From: Anaeramoeba flamelloides
Lineage: Eukaryota > Metamonada > Anaeramoebidae
Assembly: GCA_027625915.1 (NCBI GenBank)
Contig: JANTQA010000033.1
Location: 1,302,001 to 1,366,000 of the forward strand
Direction: 5' to 3'
DNA: 64,000 bases
Part shown: in pieces, positions 23,857 to 34,324 of the stretch
How positions within the stretch are numbered: position 1 is the first letter of the stretch
Layout of the letters: each line of letters starts with the position of its first letter
Notes under the pieces: model-generated
The model's input: only the letters and a program-made list of their open reading frames with translations
Database searches by the model: none
What the model was told of the DNA's origin: nothing
Position numbers and translations under genes: made by a program

Positions 23857-23951
23857 TAAGAAAATGTCACTCCAATTTCTTTTCAAGTATGTTCGAGTAT
23901 AGCGAGCGAGTATAAATATACTTGAAAAGAAAGTGGAGTGGCATTTTCTTA
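23857..23951. other. 95-nt hairpin with a 34-bp stem
   Basis: Two 34-nt arms, from TAAGAAAATGTCACTCCAAT (left) to ATTTTCTTA (right), pair at all but two positions. One of those would be a G-U pair in plus-strand RNA. The loop of about 27 nt contains the locally GC-rich GCGAGCGAG. Size and shape resemble a small-RNA precursor or a very small foldback element. It lies about 400 bp upstream of PUF60. I know no homologue. Confidence 0.6.
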
Positions 23952-24353
23952 ATATCAAAAAAAATAGCTTTTTAGTTTTGTCTTGTTTTGTTCAGGAAAT
24001 TCAAAAAGTTTTTGGATCAATAAATGATTTTCAAGCAAAACCTTAAGAATCCCAACAATTGCAATATTTTGACTTTTCCTCAATCCATTGTCTTTTAAAG
24101 CTTTTTTTCTGTTTATATAGTATTTTATTTAAACCCTCACAGAGTATAAAATTCGAATAGTCCTACAAGATTAAAAAGCTTGTATATCTCATTTAAAACC
24201 AAGAATCTAAAATAGTTAAAAATAGTTTAAAAGAAAATGGAGATTAACAGATAATCTTTGTTGTGGATTGTTCATTTTTAAATCATTTTTTCTAAATTAT
24301 AATCATTATTTTTCTTTATTATTTAATCATAATAATTGTTCCTTCCTTTTATT
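23952..24353. other. upstream region of PUF60
   Basis: AT-rich sequence leading to the PUF60 start. No TATA box can be told from background. T-rich stretches precede the ATG. Confidence 0.35.
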
Positions 24354-25696
24354 ATGAGCAAAAACGAAAACACAACCGAAAATACCGAAAACACTGAAAC
24401 TTCTGAAGGCTCTCTCAAAAGAAATAGTGAAGCTATTGAATCCGAAACAGAATTACCATTAAAAAAAACAAACAGCCAGAATATTGTCACCGAACCAAAC
24501 GAAAACAACTTGTCAACTAGCTCTGACATTATTCAAGAAAAGCCTTTAGAAAAAACATCGCAACAAAAGACAACAACAACAATAAAAACACTAAATAATA
24601 CAACACAACGCCCAACCGATGAAACCCAAAATTCAAAACTTTATGTTGGGAATATTGATTTTAGTGTAAATCAACAAACAGTTCAAGACACCTTTAAAGT
24701 GTGTGGAACGATATTGAGTATTACAATGCCTTTTGTAAATCATTTTCAATTTTTCGCGTTCACTATTCCCTTTTCTTTTATTTTATTTTATTTTTTTTTT
24801 TAATTTAATCCTTGTTTATTGTACAAAAACCAAACCAAACCAAAACAAAACAAAAAAAAAAAAAAAAAAAAAAACTAAATACGATAGGATCACCAAATTA
24901 ACCGTCACAAAGGTTTTTGTTTTATTGAATTTTCTGATCCAAATTCTGTAAATGTTGCTTTTGAAAAAATGGATGGATACCAACTTTCTGGGAGGTATTT
25001 ATTTTTCCTCATCTTGAGTTTCTTTTGTTTCATTTCAAACAACATTTGAGAAATTTTTTTTTTTTTTATTAATCTTTCATTTTGCTTTGATAATAAATAA
25101 TAAACAAAAACGATAATTAAAAAGAGAACTAAAACTCGGTAGGCCAACAAAAAATCAAAGAAGTGGGAACAGTGGCACAAGAACCCAAAACAAAAATAAA
25201 AACTACAACCAAAACCAAAACCAAAATTACAATCAAAATCAGAATTCATACCACAACACACAAATTCAAAATAACCCAAATTGTAAATTGTATGTTGGCA
25301 ATATTTCATGGAGTTTATCGTCGGAGGATTTAATTGGTGTCTTTTCGTCATTTGGCCCAATCAAATCATTTAATATAATGAAGGATCCGAATTCGACACA
25401 ACACAAAGGATATGGGTTTGTTGATTTTCTGAACCCACAATCTGCACAGTTAGCGCTGGTCTCCATGAATGGGTTTTTAATTGGAGGAAGGAATTTAAAG
25501 GTAGGGCTGCCATCACGAAATATGCAAAAACAGGGGGGTGGCTTAAACAATATGTTTGGGATGACAATGGGATTTAACCCATTATTGCATGCAAGAACCA
25601 ACCCAATGCTTGCATATGGTGCGGGCATGCTTGGAAATTTTGGAGGGGGGTGGCCACATAACATGAACAACATCCCTAGAATGATTAATTACAACC

Positions 25697-25734
<38 letters not shown>

Positions 25735-26100
25735 AAACAAAAACAACAACAACAAAAACAACAACAACAACAACAACAAAATAACCGTTATAATAACCAA
25801 CAAAACAAAAACCAAAACAGATCACGCTGTTTAGTGATACAAAATATGATCTTATCTGAACAAGAAATCGATGAAGACTTAAAAAAAAAAGTTGGCGAAG
25901 AACTTGAATTACATGGATCAGTAATCCAAATCTTTTTACAAATTGACGAACAAGAGGATGGTGTGATGGTGTATGTTAAATATGACTCATTTGAAGAATC
26001 CAAAAATGCAAAGTTTCAAATGAGCAACAAAACCTTTAATGGGAGAAATATGAAAGTGGAATATTATAGTGAAGAAGATTTTAAAAACAATAAATTTTAA
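24354..26100 (+). CDS. PUF60-type poly(U)-binding splicing factor, three exons
   Basis: A 487-residue protein from exons 24354-24734, 24888-24994 and 25125-26100; introns are 153 bp (GTAAAT) and 130 bp (GTATTT). PUF60 binds pyrimidine tracts at 3' splice sites together with U2AF and aids U2 snRNP recruitment in the nucleus. Residues 1-94 are a Ser/Thr/Glu-rich tail. RRM1 begins at about 95 (KLYVGNIDF) and is completed across both introns (HKGFCFIEF, GRELKLGRP). RRM2 is at about 217-292 (KLYVGNISW, HKGYGFVDF, GGRNLKVG). A poly-Gln tract follows, and the end (from SRCLVIQNM to EYYSEEDF) is a U2AF-homology motif like that of animal PUF60. The third domain and the GR(E/N)(L/I)K(L/V)G(R/L)P linkers make PUF60 a better fit than nucleolin-like proteins. 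Start: first in-frame ATG. Confidence 0.88.
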
Positions 26101-28190
26101 CAATTTTTAATATTCAGGCTAATGATTTATGAAAATTAAATGCTCACTTTTTTTTTTACGCTTAATTTATTAATAACTATTCGTAATTATTAATCCCACA
26201 ATCTCTCTAAATTTTCAATTGAATTACTTATAAGAAATTCAAAAGATTTTCATAAATTAGTTGAAAAGAAATTGTCAAATTATTTGGAAATTTATCATTA
26301 ATAAAAATGAGAATTTGATCTGTAAAGAAAGTAATTATTCTTGTAAAAAGAAAAAAAAAAAAATCTTAATACCTTTTCTTGATTTTTTTCAAATTTATTT
26401 ATTTTTTTTTTTTTAAAAAAATCAATTCTTATTATTTCATTAAAATTCTTTTTTTTTATGTTTTTTTTTTTAATTTTACAAGTTTTAGAATTTTTTTTCT
26501 TTTTAATTTTTTTTTTTTTAACGATAATTTTGTATTTATTATTGATCTTTTTTACTTTATTTATAGATGTTATGTTTTTTTTTTTTTTTTTTTCTTTTTT
26601 GAGGTTTTATGTTTATTTATCTTTCTAATTTTATCTGTTTTTATTTTGTTGTTTGTGTGTGTTTATATTTCTTTTTTTAAAAGTTTTAATAATTTTAATT
26701 TATAATTTTATTCTTTCCTAATTTTTTTTTTTTTTTTCTGTATTAATGTTATCTAAACCTGGTTTAATACAAATCATATTTTTTTTTTAATTATCTAGAG
26801 AAATGAAATAAATTCTAATTATTTTAATAATAAGTGAGAAGTATATTATATAAGCTTTATAAATTTTGAAAATGATTTGAAGTAAACTCATTAAAATATT
26901 AATAACTTCCTTTGTGACATATTATAAAAAAAAAGAACAGATTTATCATATTTTTTGTTCTCAAAGATGTTATAGAATAGTTTTAACTTGATAAATATTC
27001 TATCAAAATTGAAATAAAGTTATGGATAGTTTTAAATTTTAGATATTTAAAATAAAAAATGATATTATAAAATAATTACATTATCTAATTTGTGAGAATT
27101 GTTTCATCATTAAAAACAGTGGGTTTGAAAACTGTTTATTATTATGAAAAATTCATTATAAATATTTTTTTTTAAACTAATTGAAATTAAATATTTTCCT
27201 TTATTTATTTATTTTATTTATTTTGAGAAAGGAGTAATCACAGAAAATTTACTAAATAAAAAAGAGAAAAAGAAAAATAATTTAAACATTAAAGTAAAAA
27301 AATATTATATCATTTACATGACCAAATGAAAAATTATCAACGTCCTGAAACAGGAGTAGTAAAACCCCAATAGAAAGATTATTAGCGATAATAAGATTCC
27401 ACAAACTGTGATTAATAAATTGGTATTCCACTACTACGAAAAGTGGGGCACTATGTACCCAAATTTGGATATTTTTTTACTATTTTAGGAATTTTTGATT
27501 TTCAATTTTTTTATTTTCATTTTTTCTTTATTACCTAAAGTTTTCTAACCATAAGAGCTTTGATGAAAAATTCTCGACAAGAACAATAAATTTCCTAATT
27601 TTGATTAAAAAATATTTTACTTTATTTTTTTTTTAATAGATTTTAAAAAACTTTTTTTAAAAAATTTTGAGAATTAAAAAAATTATTTGTTTAATAGGTC
27701 CCAATTTCATTGATAAAATTTTGTTAAATTTCTTTCAAATATTTATTTATTTAATCATCTATACTTCAATTAGTGTTATTGGCTGAGATTTAAAATGAAA
27801 TATTAATTATTTAAAATAAAAACAAAATAAAAAAAATTTCTTCCAAAATCGGTGCTTTCTAATATAAAATGTATAAAAAGGTGTTTATATCATTTTCAAG
27901 AATTAACTTAATTGTTAATGAAAATAATAGTTTACTTTTTTTTTAGTTTTATATTGGAAACATGTGAATTTTGGATTTCAAAAAAAAGACTCAAATTAAT
28001 AAATTGTTTAGATGAGTTTAACTCATTCATTTTGGAAATCAAAACACAAATTAAAATAAAAAAATTTTTGAGATTTTGACAAGATTTCATTTTATTTTTA
28101 AAAAATACTACTACATTAACAATTTTTTTATTCTATATTAGTAATTTATGAAGTAAAGGTATAAATAAATTCTGCCATAATTAAAGGGTA
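26101..28190. other. intergenic, T-rich then AT-rich
   Basis: T-rich directly after PUF60 (26380-26760). Near 27420-27470 a short stretch with higher G+C reads YYEKWGTMYPNLDIF on the plus strand, possibly a scrap of a decayed gene. Nothing else is supported. Confidence 0.4.
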
Positions 28191-28856
28191 GTGATATTGG
28201 GTGTAAATGATATTGGTGAACCCTAAGTCCACATTGCATTTAAAAACTATGATTAAATGTTGTTACAATAATAAATTATTAGATTTTTTACTCACAGATC
28301 ATTATTAAAAAATTTTTTTTTTAATTTATTTTCTTAATCAAAAAATAGAAACCCAAAATACAGTATTACGGTATTTAATAATTTAGATTTAGAACTTAGC
28401 AAAGTAATTATTTTTATAATTTTTTTATTTATAAAGGTTTACTCAATAGTCATTGAACATAAATAACAATCAATGATTATTTTTGTTTCCTTTTAGAAGG
28501 GTAGTTGTAAGATGATATTCTATTTCCATGTTTTGAGAAAAAATTTGTTCAAAAAAATCAATTGGTAAATTCTTTAATTTTTTTGAAAAATCACCACTTT
28601 TTTTTTCTACTAATCAACATTTCACTGATAAAATTAAAAAAGATATTTTTCAACTTTGGAAATCTGAATATTGACAACCCAATCTTGAAATTTGCGGAGA
28701 AATGTAGATTTTTTTAATCAAATTTTTTGATCTTTTTTACGAATAACATAGGATCATTTTTAATTGGTTGGATGAACAAATAGTACTATTTACTAATCAC
28801 AATTATGAGAGATATTTGAACCATGGAGAATTGATATGATGTGCACTCAATAACAT
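28191..28856. mobile_element. TA-flanked DNA element (family M8)
   Basis: The left end TA|GTGATATTGGGTGTAAATG is mirrored by CATATCATTC-like right-end sequence ending GTGCACTCAATAACAT|TA, 666 bp apart. The right half is similar to 60660-60920 (AAAGATATTTTTCAACTTTG and GACATTTGAAC-like stretches), so it is a repeated family. No ORF. Confidence 0.55.
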
Positions 28857-29380
28857 TATGCTATAAAATCGAAACTTCTACTTTGTAAAAGCTAATCAGG
28901 TAAATACGATAAAAAATTTTGATGATTATCTTTTTTCAATTTTAAAATATTCATTTCCTAAAGAGTGGTTAGCAAACTTAAAATATTATAAAGTAACCTA
29001 ACAAATAAATATAAGATCACTAATTACAATTCATTTATTAAAAAGCTCGATTTGTGAAAAAAAAAAGGTAAAAGTAAAGAAGTGAAAATTTTTTTCGATT
29101 TATTTTTAGTAGATGAGATAATTAAATTTTTAAAAGACAAGCAATTAATTTTCTTCAATAATAATTTCATAACACCATTTTTTGAATACTATTTTAAAAA
29201 AGCGATTTCATTTCCAACATCAAAACTCACCACTCATTTTTTGGTAAAAGTTTTTTTTTTTTAATTTAACGATTAACTTGACAAAATTAAGTCAACTTTT
29301 TCCACCTTTTAATAAACAGCAACACAACAAAAAAAAACAAATTAATTCATTGTGTCTCACAAACAAACAACTTCAAACAA
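28857..29380. other. upstream region of the DHHC gene
   Basis: AT-rich. The last 50 bp are CA-rich (ACAAACAAACAACTTCAAAC), typical of a leader directly before a start codon. A 60-codon frame at 29082 starts with a non-ATG codon and is not supported. Confidence 0.4.
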
Positions 29381-30859
29381 ATGAAGTATGATCAAAACGA
29401 ACGTGATGTGATGCTGTATGAGGTGTGGCCTTCATACAACACGGTTTTTTGTGAAGGTTCCTGCTTTACTGGCCCAGACAACAAGCAGCTCTTCTTCACG
29501 TATTTAATTTACGATTTGCCTATTGCGGCGTTTCTCTATTTTGTTGGTTTAGATCTTTATCAGGATCTTCATTATTTGGTGTTCTTTGCGCTCTGTTACT
29601 TGGCATTCCAAACAAACCTGACACTTACTTTAACAAGCTTTACAGATCCAGGAATCATAATGAGGCAACCGTACCCCCAATGCTTATTGGATGAGATCAG
29701 TGAAGAGAAAGTTGTTAATTTCCCTTCTCCTTGGATTTCAAAGGAGCCGTTGGGGCTAGATAAGTTAGAATGGAAGGTTCCAATAGATGCAGACATTGAA
29801 GAGATCATTCGACTCAAAAAAGAAAATGATGAATTAAATCCCAAACAGCACACAAAGAGCAAAACAAAAACAAAAACAAAAAATAAACTTCGTAATTCGG
29901 TGGATCAAAGAAACAAGCACAAGAAAAAGAAAAAGACAAAGACAAAGAAAAAGAAAAAGAAAAACAAACAATCTTCAAATACAGATACAACCACTACAAT
30001 CTCCTCATACTCTTCGTTGTCTTCAGACTATTCCTTCACAGACATCAGCTCTGTGGAAATAAGCCAATCAAATGAAGAAGATGTTGAAATTAATTCATTG
30101 AAAGGTAACCCGCTATTTGCCACAAATTTAAGCGAAGAAGACAAATGCTGGTATTGTGTCACTTGCAATATTTACAAGCCAACAAGAAGTTCGCATTGTG
30201 GCAGGTGTGACAACTGTGTCTTGCGGTTTGATCACCATTGCCCTTGGGTTGGAACAGATGTTGGCCTCCGTAATATCCGATATTACATCATCTTTTTAAT
30301 TGGCATTTACTTAACCTTTTGGTATCTCTTGGTGTTTACAGTCTGGCATTCTTGGATGGAAATAGATGATCAGCTTGGGAAAGAAAAAACAACGTGGGGT
30401 GCCTTATTAAATTATTTAAAAGGGTATCCCGCAGACATTGTAATAGTCATCTATTCTTTAATCCTTGTAATTAAACTAACCAATTTGACTTTACACCAAA
30501 TCTACTACGTGTCGAAAAACGTTACAACAAAGGAATATCTTAAGGGGACCTGGAAGGGAAGAAAAAACCCTTTTGATAAAGGGATCATAAGGAATTGGTT
30601 TCAAATACTTTTTGGTAAAGTCCCAAAAAGCTATATTAAATTAAAAGAGTACGTAACAGAAAAGGAAAAATCATCTTTTATGTTCCATTTTAATTATAAT
30701 ATTTTTGAAATATATCAATCACAAATGAATAAAATTCAAGATTTCGAAAGTGATCTTAATTGGACAGAAGTTGACCAATTCAATTTAAATCCAAAAATGA
30801 CCAATGAGAATACCAGAAATAAATTAAGAGAAAGAAGGAAGAAGGATTTAAAAAAATAA
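29381..30859 (+). CDS. DHHC-type protein S-acyltransferase, zinc ligand Cys replaced by Asp
   Basis: A 492-residue integral membrane enzyme with no intron. DHHC enzymes transfer palmitate or related acyl chains to Cys of target proteins at Golgi, ER or plasma membrane. Two membrane spans lie at about 38-60 and 64-86. Next is a DPG motif (FTDPGI), then a Lys-rich and Ser/Thr-rich cytosolic insert at about 145-235. The Cys-rich domain runs from about 256 to 300, with the active site DHHC at 284-287, and spans three and four follow at about 300-325 and 350-372. TTKE fits the TTxE motif, and NPFDKGIIRNWFQILFG fits the C-terminal PaCCT motif. In the usual PWVxNCVG the Cys, a zinc ligand in the human DHHC20 structure, is here Asp293 (PWVGTDVG). 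The other zinc ligands and catalytic Cys287 are present. The start is the first ATG. A transposon begins 76 bp after the stop. Confidence 0.93.
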   Translation: MKYDQNERDVMLYEVWPSYNTVFCEGSCFTGPDNKQLFFTYLIYDLPIAAFLYFVGLDLYQDLHYLVFFALCYLAFQTNLTLTLTSFTDPGIIMRQPYPQCLLDEISEEKVVNFPSPWISKEPLGLDKLEWKVPIDADIEEIIRLKKENDELNPKQHTKSKTKTKTKNKLRNSVDQRNKHKKKKKTKTKKKKKKNKQSSNTDTTTTISSYSSLSSDYSFTDISSVEISQSNEEDVEINSLKGNPLFATNLSEEDKCWYCVTCNIYKPTRSSHCGRCDNCVLRFDHHCPWVGTDVGLRNIRYYIIFLIGIYLTFWYLLVFTVWHSWMEIDDQLGKEKTTWGALLNYLKGYPADIVIVIYSLILVIKLTNLTLHQIYYVSKNVTTKEYLKGTWKGRKNPFDKGIIRNWFQILFGKVPKSYIKLKEYVTEKEKSSFMFHFNYNIFEIYQSQMNKIQDFESDLNWTEVDQFNLNPKMTNENTRNKLRERRKKDLKK

Positions 30860-30935
30860 TAATATAATTTTTTGTTTATTTTTTTTTTCGGATAATAATC
30901 AATTAACTTTTTTTAATGTGATATATATATATATA

Positions 30936-31862
30936 AGCTAAATTTCAAAAATAGGGTCATCATTAGTATTTTCTAAATTATTGGTATGTGTGTCGTGTTA
31001 ACCAAATATTCTGAACCCAATATCTTTTAAAAGTCATTATTGAATATTTAATATCAAGAAACAATCTTCTTTTAATGAAAATTTCCCAAAGTTGAATTCA
31101 TTTTTTTGTAATTTTTCTTTCAAAATGATTCCATATTGTTATTTTTATGTTGAATGAACAAGAACATTTTTGAAAACCGTTAATATTCAAGAGATGAGAT
31201 TAATTAGCATTGGAGAAAGGGATTGTAAAATTCAAAGAAAGTAAAACACCCAAGAAGTGTTTGCTTCGAAAACAAGTATCAACCAAATTTGCTTTAATGA
31301 GTTACAATGGTTCCTTGAAAAGTGAAGAAATAGCAAGATCAAATAAGATCTTCTTTTCTCTTTCATTTGGAGACACTGTGATGAATGTGATCGTATTCAT
31401 TTTATCTTTGAGTTCTTTGTTGTACATTCAAAAAAATTGGTTTTGTTTTCACTTTCTTTTCTTTTTCTTTTTCTTTTTCTTTCTATTGTTGAGATTCTTT
31501 TTATCTTGAAAAAGGTATCAAGGAAAGTTTGGGTTGATACCAAATGGGTAAATAGTAAAAATCTGATAACTCCGATGGAAAGTTGTTTCAAAAGGTTCTT
31601 GGAAGCAATGGTGAATCTTAAATGGATAATTTTAAGATGAAAAATCATTTCAAAAAATAGGGTCAGATTTATTTTTTTTCTTTATGGGTTTTTTTTTCTC
31701 TATTCTTTTATTAGAAATAATAATTAAAACAGAAAAGGGTGTTTTAGACGGTTATTTTTTAGTTTTAAGTTCTGATTTTTCTGGGTTGAGTTTTGGTATT
31801 CACTAAATGAGAAACTACAATTTTTTTTCAATCAAAAATTTGCCCCTATTTTTGAAATTAAG

Positions 31863-31864
<2 letters not shown>
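30936..31864 (+). mobile_element. TA-flanked DNA element (family M4), copy 2
   Basis: TA|AGCTAAATTTCAAAAATAGG at the left pairs with CCTATTTTTGAAATTAAGCT|TA at the right; the whole is 929 bp and lies between TA arrays. A second left-type end (ATTTCAAAAAATAGGGTCA, near 31647) sits about 220 bp from the right end. The last 220 bp therefore have the build and length of the free-standing 222-bp MITE at 57108-57329. Transposase scraps are inside. Confidence 0.75.
31210..31640 (+). pseudogene. probable internally deleted Tc1-like transposase
   Basis: On the plus strand, 31210-31370 reads like a transposase N-terminus with a helix-turn-helix (SYNGSLKSEEIARSN). 31510-31640, in another frame, reads like a Tc1 C-terminus (KNLITPMESCFKRFLEAM, compare the usual LIxSMpxRxxxvixaxG). 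The catalytic core that should lie between is missing, and no ATG starts the frame. Composition is richer in G+C than the flanks. The resemblance is by eye and only moderate. Confidence 0.45.

Positions 31865-31911
<47 letters not shown>
31865..31911. repeat. (TA)n microsatellite, about 23 units
   Basis: An uninterrupted TA array that starts at the right boundary of the M4 element. Confidence 0.95.
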
Positions 31912-31915
<4 letters not shown>

Positions 31916-32463
31916 AATATGAAAAGGGTTAAATGCTTAATTATAAGTAAACCGTCTGGATTTGCAATGTTTATTGATCGATTGATTAAATTATTTTTTA
32001 TTTGTTTTTTGTTTTTTAATCAATTTATTAATTAATAATTGAAAATAAAAATGATTAATATTTTTTATTTTATATATTGTTATCTTATTATTTATTTTTT
32101 AATTTTTAACTATTCTATATATTTTGTAATAATTTCTATTTATTATTATTTAAATTTGGTAATTAATTTGGAGTAGAAAAAAAAATTGTTTTTTTATTAT
32201 TATTCTAAAGAGGTGAAATTTCATTCACTCTTACAATTTTTAGGTTTTTTTAATTTAAAAGAATCGGGTAAAATCTTTAGTTTTACTCTATTCTTTTAAA
32301 TTAAAAGAAAAAAGGTGTAAAGTTTTCTTGAGTTTTCTGTTTATTCCAAAAATCATTAAATTTTCGGAATAAAATAGAAAATTCAAGAAAACCACATTTA
32401 ATTTTTTTTTAAATTACAAGAAATAAAAAGAAAATTTTTTTATACTTTCTTTTGAGTTAAATA
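31912..32463. other. intergenic with a short inverted repeat
   Basis: At about 32245-32310, TTTAATTTAAAAGAATCGGG and a following CTATTCTTTTAAATTAAA form a hairpin. At 32330-32385 TTTTCTTGAGTTTTCT and AGAAAATTCAAGAAAA form another. These may be ends of unidentified elements. No gene. Confidence 0.4.
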
Positions 32464-32738
32464 GTATAAATATGGAATGTTGTAAAAAATAGATTTTTTG
32501 TGGTTTTTGTGCTAAATGGAGAGTTTCTTGTATTCATCCAAATGTTAGTAAAAGAAAAAGAAAAGCCCCTTTTTGATTTTTGAGTTTGAATGGATTTTCA
32601 TTATAAAATCGTTTGGTGAATTACGATACTTTGTCTGAAAAATGATTTTTTTAAAATAATTGAAAGATTGGTTTTGCCAAATGATTTTTAGATTAAAATT
32701 ATTATTAGTTTATTAAGATAACTGGACATTCAATTTAC
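32464..32738. mobile_element. MITE family M2, truncated copy
   Basis: It starts TA|GTATAAATATGGAATGTTG and follows the M2 sequence in the orientation opposite to 14173-14538, including TTTTTGAGTTTGAATGGATT. It stops at 32738, where a CAGTCAGTTTCAC end begins. The remaining end of this M2 copy is not found beyond the inserted elements. Confidence 0.6.
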
Positions 32739-32740
32739 TA

Positions 32741-32870
32741 CAGTCAGTTTCACTTTTTAGACACAAACTTTGAACGGAATTTAAGGCGCACAAAAAATCT
32801 CAAATTAAGGAACAAAATTCAAATTCTTGTAAAATTAATTGTGGAACAAAAAAATCCATTTTTTTTTATT
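32741..32870. mobile_element. solo left end of family M9
   Basis: TA|CAGTCAGTTTCACTTTTTAG and about 120 bp after it match the left arm of the complete element 33009-34034 (AATTTAAGG, CAAAAAAATC, AAAATTCAAATTCTTGT). No matching right end is found close by, so this is a fragment or the outer partner of a nested pair. Confidence 0.6.
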
Positions 32871-33008
32871 AGATAAATTTTACCTCAAAGATTATACCTT
32901 AAAAGAGGGAATGGCTTTATAAACAGAGAATTTAATAAACCCTACCAACCCGGGGTGTCATCTTTGATTTGATATAGTAATTGTTATAATCATTTTTTTA
33001 TTGTAATA
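32871..33008. other. spacer between two M9 ends
   Basis: Unique AT-rich sequence with a slightly GC-richer core (CCTACCAACCCGGGGTG at about 32941). Nothing is recognised. Confidence 0.3.
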
Positions 33009-34034
33009 CAGTCAGTTTCACTTTTAAGGCACAATCTTTCAACGAAATTTAAGGAACAAAAAAAATCTCATATTAAAACACAAAATTCAAATTCTAGTGA
33101 AAATAAATTGTAAAAAAAAAATTCCAAATTTTGTGTCTTAAAGCAGTAGTTTGAGTATAAAAGCGGAAATTGGCCATTTTGAAAATTCATTTTTTTTTAA
33201 TTATTTTTCCAACATGAAAAAACAATAATCTATGATACAAGTTTAGGTTGGTCAAAAATTCAGAGAACGAAAAATGGAAAACACTCATCATTGAAAGATC
33301 TACTAAGAAAAAAATTTTTCAAACACAATAAAACACACATTGACATTTTTTCAAAATTTTTGGATACGAAAAGAAAAGAAAAGTAAAGAAAAGAAAAGAA
33401 TAGAATAGAATAGAATAGAAAGGTAAAATCAGAATCGAATAGAAAAGAATAGAATGGTTAAATTGCAAAGAAAAAGAAAAGAAGAGAAAAGAAAAGAAAA
33501 GAAAAAAAATTTTTTTTTAGTTTATAAATGAAAAATTAAAGAACTTTTTTTTTTTGGAAATTGAATAGAATTACACAAACTTATTTATCAACTCGAGTTC
33601 TTTCAATAAAAAAATCTCAATCAATTGCTTATCAAAAAAAAATATTTTTCAAAAAAACAAAAACAAAAAGCAAGATTTATTCAACAGATTAAAGAAAAAC
33701 AAATTTTTTTGGAAATGGCTGCGAGATATCAACACTATCTTATTCCCTTTAAAATTATTCCAAATTTTCATTGATCTTTATTTTTTTATTTAAAATCTTC
33801 TTTTCTTTTTCATTTTTATCTAGCAAAAAATTTTCTTTTTTCATTTTTACAAATTCTCATTTATGAAAAAAAATAAAAATAAAAATAAAACTGACAAATT
33901 GCAAATGGAAAATTGAAAAAAAATGTTTGCAATGGCCATTTTTTCCTTTTATATTGATACTACCGCTTTAATTTTGGATTTTTTTGTGCCTTATATTTCG
34001 TTGAAAGTTTGTGCCTTAAAAGTGAAACTGGCTG
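33009..34034. mobile_element. TA-flanked foldback element (family M9), complete
   Basis: TA|CAGTCAGTTTCACTTTTAAG opens a left arm of about 190 bp that returns inverted at the right, closing TTAAAAGTGAAACTGGCTG|TA. Paired inner landmarks are GGCACAATCTTTCAACGAAA with its partner, and AATTGGCCATTTT with AATGGCCATTTTTTCC. The loop holds an (AAAAG/AATAG)n purine array at about 33366-33510. No transposase. Confidence 0.85.
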
Positions 34035-34230
34035 TATTTAACTTATTTTTCTTCTTCTGTTCCTTTTTATTGTAAGAAGTTTACTTTCGTCACTTCTTTT
34101 TCTGAATAAACAAATAATTTTGTTGGTAAATTACAACAAAATGTTTGTATTTATATTTTAAAAGGTATATTTTAGCTTTTTTGAAAATTTCAAAAAAAAT
34201 GTATGATCATAAAAATGGCATTTGGTTCAA

Positions 34231-34252
34231 TATATATATATATATATATACA
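34231..34252. repeat. (TA)n microsatellite
   Basis: A short TA array about 40 bp before the A/G homopolymer pair. Confidence 0.9.
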
Positions 34253-34288
34253 AGATAATACAGAATGCTGAGAAGAAGAAAATCAACG

Positions 34289-34324
34289 AAAAAAAAAAAA
34301 AAAAAAAAAAGGGGGGGGGGGGGG
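34289..34324 (+). repeat. A22-G14 homopurine tract
   Basis: Twenty-two A are followed directly by fourteen G. Such a G run is unique in this very AT-rich window. It could form triplex or G-quadruplex structures, or it could be a sequencing or assembly artefact. Confidence 0.9.
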
